Source: Vermamoeba vermiformis
Taxonomy: Eukaryota > Tubulinea > Echinamoebida
Assembly (NCBI GenBank): GCA_045837725.1
Contig: JBEWZL010000238.1
Span: forward strand, 466,451 to 530,450
Direction: 5' to 3'
DNA length: 64,000 bases
The position numbers and the translations under genes were made by a program. The notes under the pieces were generated by a model, which had not been told where the DNA came from, ran no database searches, and was given only the letters and a program-made list of their open reading frames with translations. Below are positions 12,001 through 23,700 of this stretch, piece by piece. Positions within the stretch are counted from its first letter, which is position 1, and each line of letters starts with the position of its first letter.

Positions 12001-12108
12001 AGGCGCGTAAACCTGTTCGAGCTTGGCCTTGAATGTCTGCACATCATCGAAGCATCTGACTGCCGGAGTTTCATCTATAAGACTGGTGTTCATTTGGTTG
12101 CGTATCAT
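9022..12108 (-). CDS. SAMD9-like STAND-type NTPase, intronless (1,028 aa)
   Basis: A single uninterrupted exon of 3,087 bases, striking among neighbours that have an intron every 100-300 bases. Residues about 310-400 read YLRGGDWSWRDCSR, then about 30 residues, then LLKIVHKHGEGGSSAAVRL and HPVLALK. This is the pattern of SAMD9/SAMD9L and related STAND proteins: Y-R-G-x-x-x-x-W, spacer, hydrophobic strand, glycine-rich P-loop, helix, basic strand. The loop GEGGSS lacks the usual Walker A lysine. SSPVIIFLRDN about 70 residues later fits a Walker B strand. The N-terminal 300 residues have an alternating fold (NVTLVVTAFGSGLWSDVV) in the position of the SIR2-like region of SAMD9. The C-terminal half looks helical and TPR-like (GAATFFANSLQLQPTCCGVM). 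SAMD9 proteins are antiviral and translation-inhibiting effectors. Family assignment is by pattern only; no SAM domain is visible. Confidence 0.5.
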   Translation of the reverse strand: MIRNQMNTSLIDETPAVRCFDDVQTFKAKLEQVYAPLLEQMQDRSSFVIWVRCPWPEDTPQLFPSGYKLRPNCVLDFAEDLWNESAPRTYQDMKIRAEGPYLDGPDILNQKFPQFTYCRLEEGKPITDIDFKWISANVPSPAALEGLTIGKMQQNWSKLYARTLYNFIDEIKKRRNVTLVVTAFGSGLWSDVVTKTLLLPFFELKYQLPAFNCVVLSDVEQTDDDRSTWIKCTAREFLEYLPYLGMILPRPDYCRVNVDGKLRTLSDEQERTVVQYYDVVAQYLQESRPATPVTCVNGTIVDDEDPEMNYLRGGDWSWRDCSRMLLMNQKFHQEALQSIQRWLDASSRERCYLLKIVHKHGEGGSSAAVRLCLELAKKHPVLALKSGIQLTSELFIKIYRAGQQLSLSLSSPVIIFLRDNSIPNISLQGLATTTVVFISCHSLDWNVERLQSTRPLSGQIYGTEIPLPKSIDNPSDVANFYKRNANAFHERHKTGIRTASPAELDDASPFDFSVCAFLGSDLSAETYVGNCLAKCLLDKEHWLWIAMVQLYTNVNVSLDWFKNREKWPVSMKILQEQRSILVSVDNAKRTVRFCHSYVAKLVFDKLIRELNLESMAKYFSTLPENSLQKLLFERYHSEFSPFIAQLWSHNQFQTLKLALSLTNTLKVEPEIMCHLLILVSRMALRNDKITEDEWKTLDTTTPLQMAEQYAFEAMIKAESIVSNASVSCNSAAVAQMGFVKKMQNNWHGAATFFANSLQLQPTCCGVMQNLIEVNCNIMELEFELPRWIETVKWFYVLSLDDPRCCHNLSNQLALIQKLRPERNVGKTDLQIALLQLQVIVDKPEGFDDTFLHHTGEALLPNLSYSLSIIYPSHFQEAKHLNELVFSDVAKDLLFSRFQTAENLIAVHCLTQQVARWLWSTQGWIAIHNRQYWDVDTSRYDSYKITTDQLMHLTEGATLLIGKLDVSARAVTFKLSNQIGLALIVPIAMYWHVLPEVNCDVLCYIGLAHSSTSKCSERPCCWIVDYIGA

Positions 12109-12627
12109 TCAGGTCTGCAAAGAAAAATTAAAATAATTTTGAAATTTTCAGCATTATTATCGCCTACGTTTCGGAGCCAGGAAAATTTTTATCGTTGTTA
12201 TTCATTTTTTTTCAACTTCTGGAGTAATATCCTGAAAAGGAGGTTAAGCATTCATTTCAAATCCGCGATCGCGGGTTTCTTTTGTTTACCATGAACGCAA
12301 TAACCTAAGCTTGCGACGAAAAATATTACTATTGATATGGATGTAGAATGGAAACGGCGAACACGCAAATGAAAGAAATATCGTGTACTTTCTTTGTCAC
12401 GATTTTCTCTCAGCCGGCTGAAAAAATTAACCACTCGTTAACTCAACTCGTAATTTTTACCTGTGTAGGACATAGCAATATGCCATGAGCTTAAAATAGC
12501 TATATCTTCAATTGACATGTTACTGATGACTGGGAACATCGCATCCAAAATTAGACCTCTGTTATTACTTCTGAAGTGAAATGATTCGCTCAATTACTTT
12601 TCAATACGATATATAATACCATAGGCT
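12109..12627. other. Divergent intergenic region, no gene seen
   Basis: About 520 bases between the start of the SAMD9-like gene (minus) and the start of the carboxypeptidase (plus). Only short open frames without start context are present. AT-rich runs and no recognisable repeat. It presumably carries both promoters. Confidence 0.5.
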
Positions 12628-14903
12628 ATGGCTTTGTTGCTAGTTACCGGGAGTGTGTTAAGGAAAATGCAACTGTTGACAGCAGTGATTCTATTTTCCT
12701 TGTCCGTTGGCAACAGTGCACCACTAGGGTTTTCGTATCATCGAAGCCACCCCAAAACCCAAGGTAAACAATATCACATTTGGCAAATCGCTCGTAATAG
12801 ATTTTAATGAGGTTGTCCTTGGATTTGATCTACCTGTGCTTAAGGCATCAAATAACAATCAAATTTATAATTTACTAATTTTTATTAAATTATTTTCTCG
12901 CAAATTAATCTTAAATAATTGTTTTAACCCTATTTAGTTATAGATGTGCCAATTTATCAGACAAAATGGTACTTGCAAACACTCGATCACTTCAATTTCT
13001 ATACTCAACCAACTACATTTTATCAACGCTACTTAATAAATGGTAAGTGGAGTAACATCGTTATTAGCACAATCAGTAAATTGATTTTCAACAACAGATC
13101 AGTTTTTTCAGCCTGGTGGCCCGATTTTGTTTTTTACTGGCAATGAAGGAGACATTACGATGCTTTGGAATAACAGTGGATTTTTATTCACGCTGGCTGA
13201 GGAGTTTAGTAAGTAACGCGGATGTAAGGAAAACTGAATCTAACTCTTTTCTTTTGCGTAGATGGCTATATAATATTCGCTGAACATCGTTACTACGGAG
13301 AATCATTACCGTTTGGAGAATACTCGTTTACACCACAAAACATCAGCTACTTAAGCGCGGAACAAGGGTTGGCCGATTACGCAATGGTAGCGGACTTTAA
13401 GTACGAACAATACGCCATTAAATGACATTATATTAATGCTCGATATATAGACAATCGATACCGGAATTGACTGGTAGCAAAGTCATTACTTTCGGCGGAT
13501 CGTACGGTGGAATGTTAGCAGCGTGGTTTAGAATCAAGTACCCGCACCTCGTAGACGTAAGTTGGATTAGAATAAGTGTTAGTATTTAATTTGATATTTA
13601 GGGAGCGCTATCCTCTTCTGCACCTCTCAATCAATTCCCTGGTTTGACAGATCCCGGGCTTGCGTTCAAACTAGCCACGAGAGATTTCACCAAGTACCCA
13701 TAATCATCAATACTTGTCACGCCGTTTGCTTATGTATCCGATTAATTAGTGTTTCTCCGCAATGCTCTGATAGAATTCGTCGTGCCAATCAACTGCTCGA
13801 CAAGTTGGTTGTCAATGCGAGTGAGTAACAGCTGTCTCCAATCTAATCTTAGCAATTTGTAATTTCCTTATTAGGCAACTACGCGTACTTGACTAAGACG
13901 TTCTCGTTGTGCTCGCCAATCGAGTCTGCAGCTCAAATTGAAGCCTTCAAGTACTGGATCATGTTCGGCTTGTTGTGCGTACAAACCACTCGCTCCTTTT
14001 ATTTGCAATACTAACGAAGCTGCGGCATATGTATAGTACTACAGCTATGACGGACTATCCCTATCCCACGAACTTCATTGAACCCTTGCCTGCCTGGCCT
14101 GTCAAAGTGTCGTGCCGCGCTGTTCTGGAAGTACGGAAAAATTCATTTACCTTTGCAATACGAGTGCTTAAAGACCTTTTAATAGGCCGATTCTGATATG
14201 GATGGATTGGTGGCTGCCTTGGGTGGTAAGTAAATGTGATTCTGGTTTGTACTTTTCTAACTCGGCGGCAGTCTACTACAACAGCAGCGGTAGCAAACAA
14301 TGCTTCGACTACACTCACCCATTCAGCATTGGAGTGGGCGCTACTGCCTGGAACTATCAGGTACGACACTACAACCACTCCTAAGTGACTATCACAAACT
14401 GACGTAATGTACAGACCTGCACCGAATTCGTGCTGCCAATCGGATCTAATGGAATAGAAGGTATTATATATGAACATATCGGACGAATAGGAATAATAAT
14501 AACGTTCTATGCAGATATGTTCGGGTCTAATCCTTGGAACGTCGATAAAGTCGCAGCACAATGTTTGCAGAAATGGGGCACCGTTATAAGGTACCTAAAT
14601 GCTACGAATTTTCTAATTTGTATAGTCGCTGACAGCTTTAATAGACCTAGATGGATCCCACTGTGGTCAGGGGCTGACCAATTGAAAGCTAGTTCGAACA
14701 TCATCTTTAGTAACGGAGATCTGGATCCGTGGCACGGAAGCGGTGTGAAAGAGAATATAGGCAGCTCTATATACGCACTGCTGATTAAGGACGCAGCACA
14801 TCATTTAGACCTTCGTGCGCCTGATCCACGCGATCCTGATACGGTCGTTCAAGCTCGCATGACCGAAATGAACATCATTCGTGGCTGGCTCAAAGAAAAC
14901 TAG
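12628..14903 (+). CDS. Serine carboxypeptidase of family S28 (prolylcarboxypeptidase/DPP7-like), secreted or lysosomal
   Basis: About 12 exons with introns of 50-160 bases. Two in-frame ATGs exist, 12628 and 12667; the second gives a compact signal peptide ([18 protein letters not shown]). Landmarks in order: QTLDHFNFY (the family's L-D-H-F), [27 protein letters not shown], the nucleophile elbow [40 protein letters not shown] (catalytic Asp region) and [10 protein letters not shown] (catalytic His), then the stop at 14901-14903. All three triad residues are present, so it should be an active Pro-X carboxypeptidase or dipeptidyl peptidase of the endolysosome. That suits a phagotroph. Which of the two activities it has cannot be told from the triad alone. 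Confidence 0.85.
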
Positions 14904-15061
14904 ATAAATAAACAAGTCGAATGTATGTGCACATTTAATGAATGATGTTCATTAGTATTAGTGTTACTTACTTTTTTGTACGCCCTAGAGAAATTCCGTC
15001 AAAAAAAATTTGTATTTATCTGTATTCATGTGATAAGAAGAGACCACACCAACTCACGATC

Positions 15062-16552
15062 ATGTTTGCGAGTGAATTTGCAAGATTAACGTCGAAACTA
15101 TTCGTCGGTGCCGCTGCTTGTGCGTGGGGATTTGGTGCGGCCACTTTATTGTAAGTAATACAGGGCTATTTACGCAGAAATAATTAATAAATAATTATAG
15201 CACAAATTATCCGTTGCCAGAATGGTTAACAAATCGATTTAAATGGAATTTACTGTCGCCTGCACAAGTTGAATATTGTAAAAATCAACTGCGGGCTCAA
15301 GGTAATTTAACAAAGCTAATAATGAACTCATATAATATCGGATATTTATAAAAAATATTCCAATTTTTTCTGCGCTTATTAGGGCTGCTGATCTGATAAT
15401 TTTTTCAGGCGTGTCAAATGTAGATAAATTCAATTATTACTCGTCACACGACCTGACAGGATCATACGTTAATAACCTTGGATTAAATATTATCGTCCCC
15501 CCTCAATTTGTGGCCTCAGCCATGAGTTCCATTGGCACGGTTTATGCTGTCATGGAAGATCCGCTCATTAAAAATAAGAAAATTGGCGATATTGACCGAA
15601 TAATTCAAAACAATCCACCAAATATTACAGTTAATACGATTATCAACAATACAAAGGAAACCAAGCAGCCAAACAAGACATCAGAATTCAGATCGATCGC
15701 AGATTTGAAAAATTTGAGTCATTCAACCGCCAATAGTACCAATAATAATCCACCACCAGCACGAAGAAGTCGATTTTGGAACTGGCTGTTAAAAGACGAT
15801 GAAAACAATATTTACAAGTTCCAAACAGTCATCAACACTGAAGAAGATAAAAAGCACGTGACTGGCGAGGACTGGCGCCAGCTATTTATGGAAAAATATC
15901 AAAAAATTCCGCTCACGACAGCGGAGCAACAATTAGCGTGGAAATACATGGCGATTGGAATTAATGAACGACACGATGAATATGTGCTGTGGGCCAGCGG
16001 TACGTATTTTCATGAATAATACGAAATTGTACGAATACATTTGTATATTATACTTCGTTTTGCGGTATTATCGGCTCCATTTATTTTGCGCATCCGGTTG
16101 CAAAAATTCTGTGGCGGATCTTTCTTTTTGCTTGATCATGAGGCCTTTTGAAATAAATTAGACTTATTCTATTCCCTATTCCTTAATAACACCATTTTCA
16201 TCTGCTAGGAGCATCGTTATTTGGCACGCTATTGTTTGAAACCAAAATGAAGCACTACAAAAAAGAAGGCATGCTCATTTTAGCTCCAATTATCGCCGTC
16301 ATATCCATCGCCTCGCTGTCATTTTATTTCCAGTCAAGAATGGTCAAAGAGATTTGCAAGGATAATGTTGCTGAGAATGCCAAATTAGGAATGCAACACG
16401 CAGAGGTCGAGCGACGATATAATTTGATTAATAAGAAACAACAGCAGTCGTTGTTTATTACGAGGAGTGGAAATGATTTGACCTTGTTTGGAGCTCCTTT
16501 GACGAGACGGATCAAGTTGTACAAAGAAAAGCTCGATCAATACCAGCAATAA
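15062..16552 (+). CDS. TMEM177: TMEM177-like mitochondrial inner-membrane protein
   Basis: Four exons. Starts MFASEFARLTSKLFVGAAAC with an N-terminal hydrophobic helix. Then comes a soluble region with NLGLNIIVPPQFVASAM, where TMEM177 has a V-G-I-P-A-S-F-L block. A low-complexity N/T/P segment follows. Then AEQQLAWKYMAIGINERHDE leads into a second membrane helix, with a third at MLILAPIIAVISIASLSFYF. The C-terminus has the family's pattern NAKLGMQHAEVERRYNLINK followed by SGNDLTLFGAPLTRRIKLYK. Human TMEM177 stabilises COX20 during cytochrome c oxidase subunit 2 biogenesis. Overall order of helices and motifs matches, but identity is low and the N/T-rich insertion is extra. Ends at 16552. Confidence 0.5.
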
Positions 16553-16771
16553 ACACTTGTTCATTATAACAGGCCGCAACATTTTAATTGAATCAATATT
16601 TTGCCGTTGAATAGCACACTTCCTGATACCACACTGTTTCAACTTTGGTGGTGTTCTGTAAAAAACTTGACACGTGTCAACCAAATATCCCGTAAATTAC
16701 GCACGTTTTTGCCTTGCTTGTCAAGAGCTTAGATGCAGATGATAGCACAACGAGCTTAATAGAGATAAAAT

Positions 16772-18300
16772 ATGCGGAGGAATATATTTCTTTTCGGATT
16801 TGCGTTTGTGTTTATTGCAGCGATTGTGACACTTGTTCGACTGGATCTGTTATGGAAATATCAAGAACCGTATATTATCGTGGATAATTGTTATACTAAT
16901 GGGACAAAAAGGTATATATATATCAGTTTTATGGAAAAAACAGTTAAGATCTGCGATTTAGTTTAAACCAAGGCCTGACTTACAATTAATATTAGGGATG
17001 ATAGAGCATTTGCAACCATTATTACGCCAGACGGAGAGGATTGGGCCCTGGCGCTGGCGCAAAATTTTGTTGATAAAAAATCAAAATATCAATTACTGAT
17101 TTTAGTCGTCAATATGTAAGTTCTAAATAACGGGTATATTTTTTAAAATTTTAATAATTAATTTTACGCTAGGAATGGAAGCACGACGATTTCTGAAGAA
17201 TTCAACCGCAAGGCAAAATTGCTGAATGCCAAACCAGTTCTTCTCGAAAAAGCACCAATGGCACCAACTGTCAAGCCCAGGTTTGAGTAAGAATCCTTTT
17301 CACAATCCGAATAATTACGGATTTTTCTAGACGGCAATTATTAAGTGCCACTAAATCATTACTAGAATGTGGTCAGTGGCTTGGAACAAATTGTCAGCGT
17401 GGAAACAATTAACGAATTACTCGAAAATCGCTCTGCTCGACGTCGACATGATGCTGTTAAAAAACGCGGACGAGTTACTTGACATGCCTGACATTTCATT
17501 CGGTAAGCGTTTTGTATTTCCATCATATAATACGCACCACTGTATTGATATGCTTCAACAAGTTAATTTGTTATCTTACTAAAAAAAGGATTTCTCGGGG
17601 GTGACACGCACCTTAACAAAACTGAAATTACCATTGAAATGAAATGCTAACATAATGCGCCAATAGGGATGACCTCCTGCGTTCCTTGCGAAGAGCCGTA
17701 CAGTCTCAATGGCGGGCTGTTGGTGTTCGAGCCTTCAATTGTGACCTACCACAAACTCATGAAATTGTCTCAGGAACCTAGTCCTGATAACTGGTACGTT
17801 ATTTATTTGGCCAACATGCCAATAAGATATCTATTTACTTTCGCCGGGCATATTATTTATGTCCCAGATCTGCACCAAGCATGCGATCGTGCACCAGATC
17901 TGATCAGTGATTCAATTTTGAGTAGGAAGGAGTCGGAACAACAGCTGATCAAAGAGTTCTGTACCGTTAGAGAGCCTGAAAGAGCGCACGTATTGAGCAG
18001 AATTTACAACACTAACGTCAATTCATGCCACTGTATGGAGAAAACAGCTTGGCCGTACGTCAAGATCTTGCATTGGATGTGCGACGGAACAGTAAGTCGA
18101 CGATAATCACCCTATGAATCATAATATCTTATTTTACTAAGACCGGAAAACCGTGGCACTGGACTAGAGAAAAAATTGAAACCGATCTAAAAACAATAGC
18201 CAACACTGATCCGACCAAAAAATGTGTGCACGAATTTAACTTACAATGGCACAATAACTATGAGCGTGCAATGGCGAATACTGCTTCTGTTAAAGCGTAA
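16772..18300 (+). CDS. Family 8 glycosyltransferase (glycogenin/GATL-type fold), Golgi type II membrane protein
   Basis: Starts MRRNIFLFGFAFVFIAAIVT, a signal anchor, then a lumenal catalytic domain. Exons carry AFATIITPDGEDWALALAQN (GT8 N-terminal strand and helix), YQLLILVVNM, KLSAWKQLTNYSKIALLDVD with the metal-binding DxD in LLDVDMMLLKNADELLD, PYSLNGGLLVFEPSIVTYHK (the GT8 N-x-G-x-L/F-V motif) and PDNW. The C-terminal part has HQACDRAPDLISD and VKILHWMCDGT, the usual H-[FWY] near the end of GT8 domains, then ends at 18298-18300. GT8 enzymes are retaining transferases using UDP-sugars. The stretch 17793-17870 can be read either as 26 codons or as an in-frame intron (donor gtacgt, acceptor cccag); I cannot decide. 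Acceptor and product are unknown. Confidence 0.7.
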
Positions 18301-18388
18301 TTGTACAATAAATTAATTTGGATTTAACTAACTAAAGAGGAAATGTGCTCGGGCCATTAATTTTACTCAAACTAACCAACCACTACAA

Positions 18389-20379
18389 ATGGCGACTAAA
18401 GTAACAAAAAAGAGAAAATTATTGGACGGAACAGCAACTGATACGGCGATTGAGCTCGACGAATACGTCTTCACTCCGATCCACCTCAAAACTCTTCAAA
18501 AGAATTTAGAATCCATTCCGCATGATATAGTAAGCTAAAAATATGAAAATAACTTGAATCAAGCGTAATTCATCAATTCTAAAAATTATTAGAATTAAGA
18601 TAATTTTATTATTTATTCTTTCAAGGCCAACTGGTTTATAAAATATCCAATTAAAATTTTTTTTAGCTTATTCGCACGCTAGTAAGCATTGCAAGCAAAG
18701 ATCTGTCGTTCGTCGAAAAGTTGAATGAAGAAGTCCCTCAAAGTACGAACTAACTCTCCTACGTATGAATATTCCACAATTAATATTTTCGGTGCATAGA
18801 TATGGATGTTAATTCGTCCACAAAAGCGAAGCTGCATCACGATCCAGATCAACACCTTTTAGCTGACAAACAAGACTCGAACAACGAAATTGAAGCACGA
18901 CAATATAGTCCTACTAAAATTAGCGACTACATTAACGTAATATTTGACGCGCACAAGTTTTTCGGGCAGGGTAAGCGCTGATCCAGCTCTTTATTTCTGT
19001 TCACCATTCATGAACTTTTGTACATTAGGCGAAGATTGCCCATACGGAGAAGAAGCGGATGATAGAGAAGAAGAGGTATAAATATTCAACGGATCCGAAC
19101 CAATCAGATCCGCTTTAGGGACATCTATCTAACCGCTCTCTCATTTAATTATAGTACGAAAACCTCCTAGAATCTCTTCGCAAGTTAATGAATCAAACAC
19201 GCACCTTGTCTAATATTGGCGAGCAAGCCAGTGCTTACATCATACTCCGCGTCATGTATGACGAAATTGATATTGTATGCAAAGAATCCTCAGCCTATTA
19301 TTAGTTCTAATTATTAATAATAATGTTTCAATTCTAGGACAGAATTAAGTCCAACGGTAAATTCGATGAAGACGAATGGGATGAACTTGAAACGATGCCA
19401 GAGGTGATTTGTGCTGAGATTGAACAGCTGTACAAACAAGTTGAAGCAGCACTGAGCGCAGAAGAGAAAGAATACTGCGAACAACGATTAGCGGCGTAAG
19501 TATTGACACTTATATATACGATGCAAGGGTGTGTTTTTTAATGTCATCATTGTGCTAGTTATGAAGCTGAAAAGCCCAACGAAGTGAACAACTCGTTTGT
19601 GATGACAAACTTCCCTTGGGACTTGCACTACATCAAAAAGACCTATCCTGATCGTTATTTGGTGTCAGATCGGTATCTCAATCGCTTCTCTATTAAATCT
19701 AAAACTACTGTAAGTACCAGACCACCGATGTAGATAATACTTACATGAATCTTTGCAGCCTCTTCCACGCGGCAATAATTATGTTGTGGTAGCACAGATA
19801 GCCGATCCATATTTCGGAGACAATTGCCAACTAGAACTGCAGTTCAGCGACAAAAAAGTGTTTTCGTACAAATGTTCCAAGCACACTCGCTCCGCGCAAT
19901 TCTGCGAACATTTGACCGGCTTGGCTGTGCAAATTTGCACCGAAAAGACCAAGCTCTTGCTGTACATGAGTGGTCAGACGTCTATTCAAGCCAATGTCAC
20001 GGCAAAGAAAGACAAGAAACCCACGCCACATACGAACTCACTTTTTCAAAAGCCAAATTATAACAAACCAACTGCTAAAACATTGCCAGTGACAGCTCCG
20101 TACAAATCATCAGTTCAAACAAACTCGAATTATAATAGTCCTGCTGTGACGAATGTGCGGTCTGTTCCAAAAGCAGCCGTGAAAACGACGCATTTGGCGA
20201 ACTCGCACAACAAATCAACAAACAAAAGTAAAACCACTCGGGAGTTATCGATCAAAGAAATAATCGCTGCAAAGCAAGCTGAAGCTTTGAGAGCAGCCAT
20301 AGCGATGTTACAGGCAAAAAAACAAGGGCCTAAAATGCACCTAGCCAAACCTAATAGCCGAACGAATAATAAACGATAA
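18389..20379 (+). CDS. Unknown, probably nuclear protein with basic low-complexity tail
   Basis: About nine exons. Starts MATKVTKKRKLLDGTATDTA at 18389; the KKRK near the N-terminus could be a nuclear localisation signal. The middle is acidic and helical (YGEEADDREEE, KFDEDEWDELETMPE, AEEKEYCEQRLAA). A compact region from NSFVMTNFPWDLHYIKKTYP to LLLYMSGQTSIQANV may be a folded domain with repeated C/H residues (YKCSKHTRSAQFCEHL). The C-terminal 120 residues are S/T/N/K-rich and end in a basic helix (ELSIKEIIAAKQAEALRAAI). I do not recognise a family. It is convergent with the Eps15-like gene, 330 bases between stops. Real coding status is supported by eight in-frame intron joins. Confidence 0.65.
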
Positions 20380-20708
20380 TTGCTCGGAAATTTAAGTTTT
20401 GAGGTGGATCGGAGTGAAGACGTATTCGTCGAGCTCAATCGCCGTATCAGTTGCTGTTCCGTCCAATAATTTTCTCTTTTTCGTTCACTCGGCTCACAAG
20501 TCAGCGCACAAGACTCCTACAACTACTACTACTACAACGAGCTCAGTACCCTTTACTTTTAGAAGAAAGGCTCAATATGAACCGCCGTCGAGGGAAGTGC
20601 GACAATCTACTTTAAAGAAAAGATCAACCCGTCGTCGCAAATAATGTTAGTTGTATTTTAATAAAACAATTTATTGGCAATAAATAGGTGAAGTTACTAC
20701 AATACGAT
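20380..20708. other. Convergent 3' intergenic region with an open frame lacking ATG
   Basis: Holds the 3' ends of two convergent genes. An open plus-strand frame from about 20402 to 20644 has a T-rich then basic end (TLKKRSTRRRK) but no ATG. An AG precedes it, so it could be an alternative last exon of the upstream gene. I see no donor that would join it convincingly. Confidence 0.3.
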
Positions 20709-23700
20709 TTACTGGTCTTCGAACAGGGGCTTATCGAAGGGATTAAAATCATCGGCGGGGGCTGGTGTCGCATCCGAAGGCAGATCGGCACCGCTGCTAA
20801 GAGGTTTGAAGAAATCGTCTTCACCTGGTGCTGCGGCTGTGTCGGAGCTTAAAGGCTTGAAGAAGTCATCCTCGGCTGAAAATACACAGTTAGACATGAA
20901 CACTAAAATTAGATCAGATCTACGTACTTGATGGAGCAGCTGTGCCATTGGTGGCAGCCGCGCTATCGTTTGTGGTCAAAGCACTGATCTTATTCAACAC
21001 GGCTTGTTCAGTAACAGTCAACGGTGCCTTAGGCTCTTCAGTGTGCGTGACAGGTGCAGCAAAGTCGTCTTCAGGCTTCGGGTGCTCAACGGTGGCGGAG
21101 CTCACGGGCTTGAAGAAGTCATCGTCCTCGCCTAGAGCGGATTAGATTCGACACTTGTGATAGAAATATTCGTGTACGTACTAGGATGAACAACAGGAGT
21201 TGTGTCTTGCTTAGCGGGCAATGGCGGGGCAGAGGTGTCCTTGGCAGGCAATTGAGGAGCATCGCTAGCTGACACGGACAATTGAGTGGTCAAGCGACGG
21301 TTAGAGCGAGAAGCAGGGGGTGGCGGGGCCGAGAAGCTGACGTCTTTAGGTGAAGCGTTCTCAGCGGCAGCTTGACTGACAGTCGGTGCAATCTTGAAGC
21401 TGATGGCTGATTGCACTCTGTCGGGTTGGTCCCACGATTCAGAGCTCGACTCGTCGTCATCCTTCTTGTTAGTCTTGGCAGGCAAAGGAGGAGCAGCGAC
21501 AACAGGAGTGCTCTCTTTAGGAGGCAATGGAGGACCTGTGACAGCAACGGCAGTATCCTTTGGAGGCAATTTCGGTGAATTAACATCAGCCTCGGCTTGC
21601 ACCTTGCGCACGGCAGGAGGAGTAGCGGGTTTGACAGGGGACTCGAACCAATCGTTCGTGCTAGGACCAAAGGCATCAGCGGCATTGACGACAGGGACTG
21701 GCTTTTGAACTGCGACTTGTTGGGCCAACTGTGCTTGTTGTTGAGCCAAGGCTTGTTGGTGAGCGAGTACTTGTTGTGCTTGTTGGGCCTTTTGCTTTTG
21801 TTTCTGCGCCAACAAGTCCTCTTTGAGCTTGCGCAGCTGTTGAATGGACTTCTGTTGCTTGTCCAAGTTCATTTTGTTCTCATCGAGTTGCTTCTCCATG
21901 GTAGCCAACTGATCCTTCTCCAACTGGAACTGATCGCGTCGTTGTCTAACAATGCTATCAAATTGTTCTATAACACATGTTAGTCAAGTACCATTACGAT
22001 AGCTAACGCTCTTACCCTTTTGTTCTTGAACAGTTTGCAATTGGTTCTTGGCGAATTGAATCTTCTCCTTGAGCGAGGCACTCTTAATCTTTTGACGCTC
22101 GACTTCGAGTTCGAGTTGCTTGACTTCGGCCTTGAAAACTTCAATTTGTTGATCTTGCATGTCGACCATCTTAGTGTTCTCGTTGTTCTTCATTTGAGCC
22201 TCGCGCAACTGCTTGATCAATTCTTCTTTCATCTTCAAGTTTTGAATGGCTTGGGCCTTCAATCGCTCAATCTCCTTACGCTCCTCTTCGAGTTTCTGTT
22301 GTTGCGCTTGTTGCAAGAGCATTTGTTGTTGCATCAATTGTTGCTGAGCAAGTGCTTGTTGTTGCTCGAGCAATTGTTGTTTCTTCAATTGTTCTTGTTG
22401 CTGCTGCATCAAAGCTTGTTGACGGAGCTGTTCTTGTTGCTGTATCATCATTTGTTGTTGTCTGAGCACTTCTTGTTCCTTCAACAGCTGTTGTTGTCTC
22501 AACTCCTCTTCGCGTTGTTGTTGCAACTGTTGTTGACGCAATAACTCGTCGCGTTGCTTCTGTTGTTCAACGAGAAGTTGTTGACGCATGATCTCTTCTT
22601 GTTGCTTCTTCAAAATCTGTTGTTGCTTCAATTGCTCTTCTTGTTGTTGTTGCAACAATTGTTGTTGGCGCAATTGCTCTTGTTGCTGTTGAATGATTTG
22701 CTGCTGACGAACTTCTTCCTGCTTCAACATCTCCAACTTCAACTGTTCTTGTTGCTGCTGCACTAATTGCTGTTGTCTCATTTGTTCGATCTTCATCTGT
22801 TCTTGTTGTTGCAACAACGCGTTTTGCTTCAAGCCTTCACGAGCTTGTTCCAATCTGGCTTGTTCTTGCTTCAACAAATCAAGCTTGGATTGACCCTCTT
22901 GCATTTGTTGAAGTCGCAATTGCTCGAGACGAAGAGTCTCTTGCTTCAATTGTTCAATGCGGATTTGTTCTTGACGAATCTGCTCCATTCTGGCCCACTC
23001 TTGCACTTGAGTCTGTTGCTTGATGGCTTCGAGCTTGAGCATCTCTTGGCGCAACAACTCTTGGCGCTGTTGTTCTTGCTTTTCTTGTTCAAGGCGCAGT
23101 TGTTCCAATCGAGATTGCTCTTGACGAATTTGCTCGAGTCTGGCTTGTTCTTGTTGCTGCAACACACGGAACTGTTCAGCTTGTTGTTGTTGCTGAGCAA
23201 AGCCTTGCTGAACTTGTTGCAACTGGCTCTGAGTGTATTGGTATTGTTGTTGCGCGGCACGTAATTGTTGTTGAGCAGCTTCTTGTTGTTGCAACAGTCG
23301 TTGTGCTTCACGCTGTTCACGTTCTCTTTGTTCGCGTTCTCTTTGCTCTCGCTCTCGTTGCTCTCTTTCACGCTGTTCGCGCTCTCGTTGTTGTTGTGCG
23401 TGATCGTTGCTGAAAGTGGGCGTGGGAAGATCGGAGAATGGATCCTTGACAGGTCAACTTGTTAGCGCAAGCCGAGTTCAATCTTGTGTGCTAGTACTTA
23501 CACCACCTTTACGAGTAATGATCAATGCAGCACCGAGTGACTTCAACAAGTTAGGAGGCACCTGATCGGGTAGCTTGCCACCATTGCGTGCGTGAGCAAG
23601 ATAGTGCATGGCCATGGAGAACTCAGTCAGATCCAAGCGACCATCAGTGTCCACATCGGAGAGGGAACTAAGATGTATCATGTTAGCATGTTACAATCAA

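Noticed and set aside
20402-20644. Open plus-strand frame with a threonine-rich and basic end between two convergent genes
   Set aside because: No ATG, and no donor in the upstream gene that joins it convincingly; probably 3' flank.
21290-21685. Leucine/proline-rich minus-strand frame overlapping the Eps15-like tail
   Set aside because: A frame-shifted shadow of the P-rich tail on the same strand.
22020-23465. Long leucine-rich frames on the plus strand
   Set aside because: They are the antisense of the glutamine-rich coiled coil of the Eps15-like gene (CAA/CAG read as TTG/CTG).
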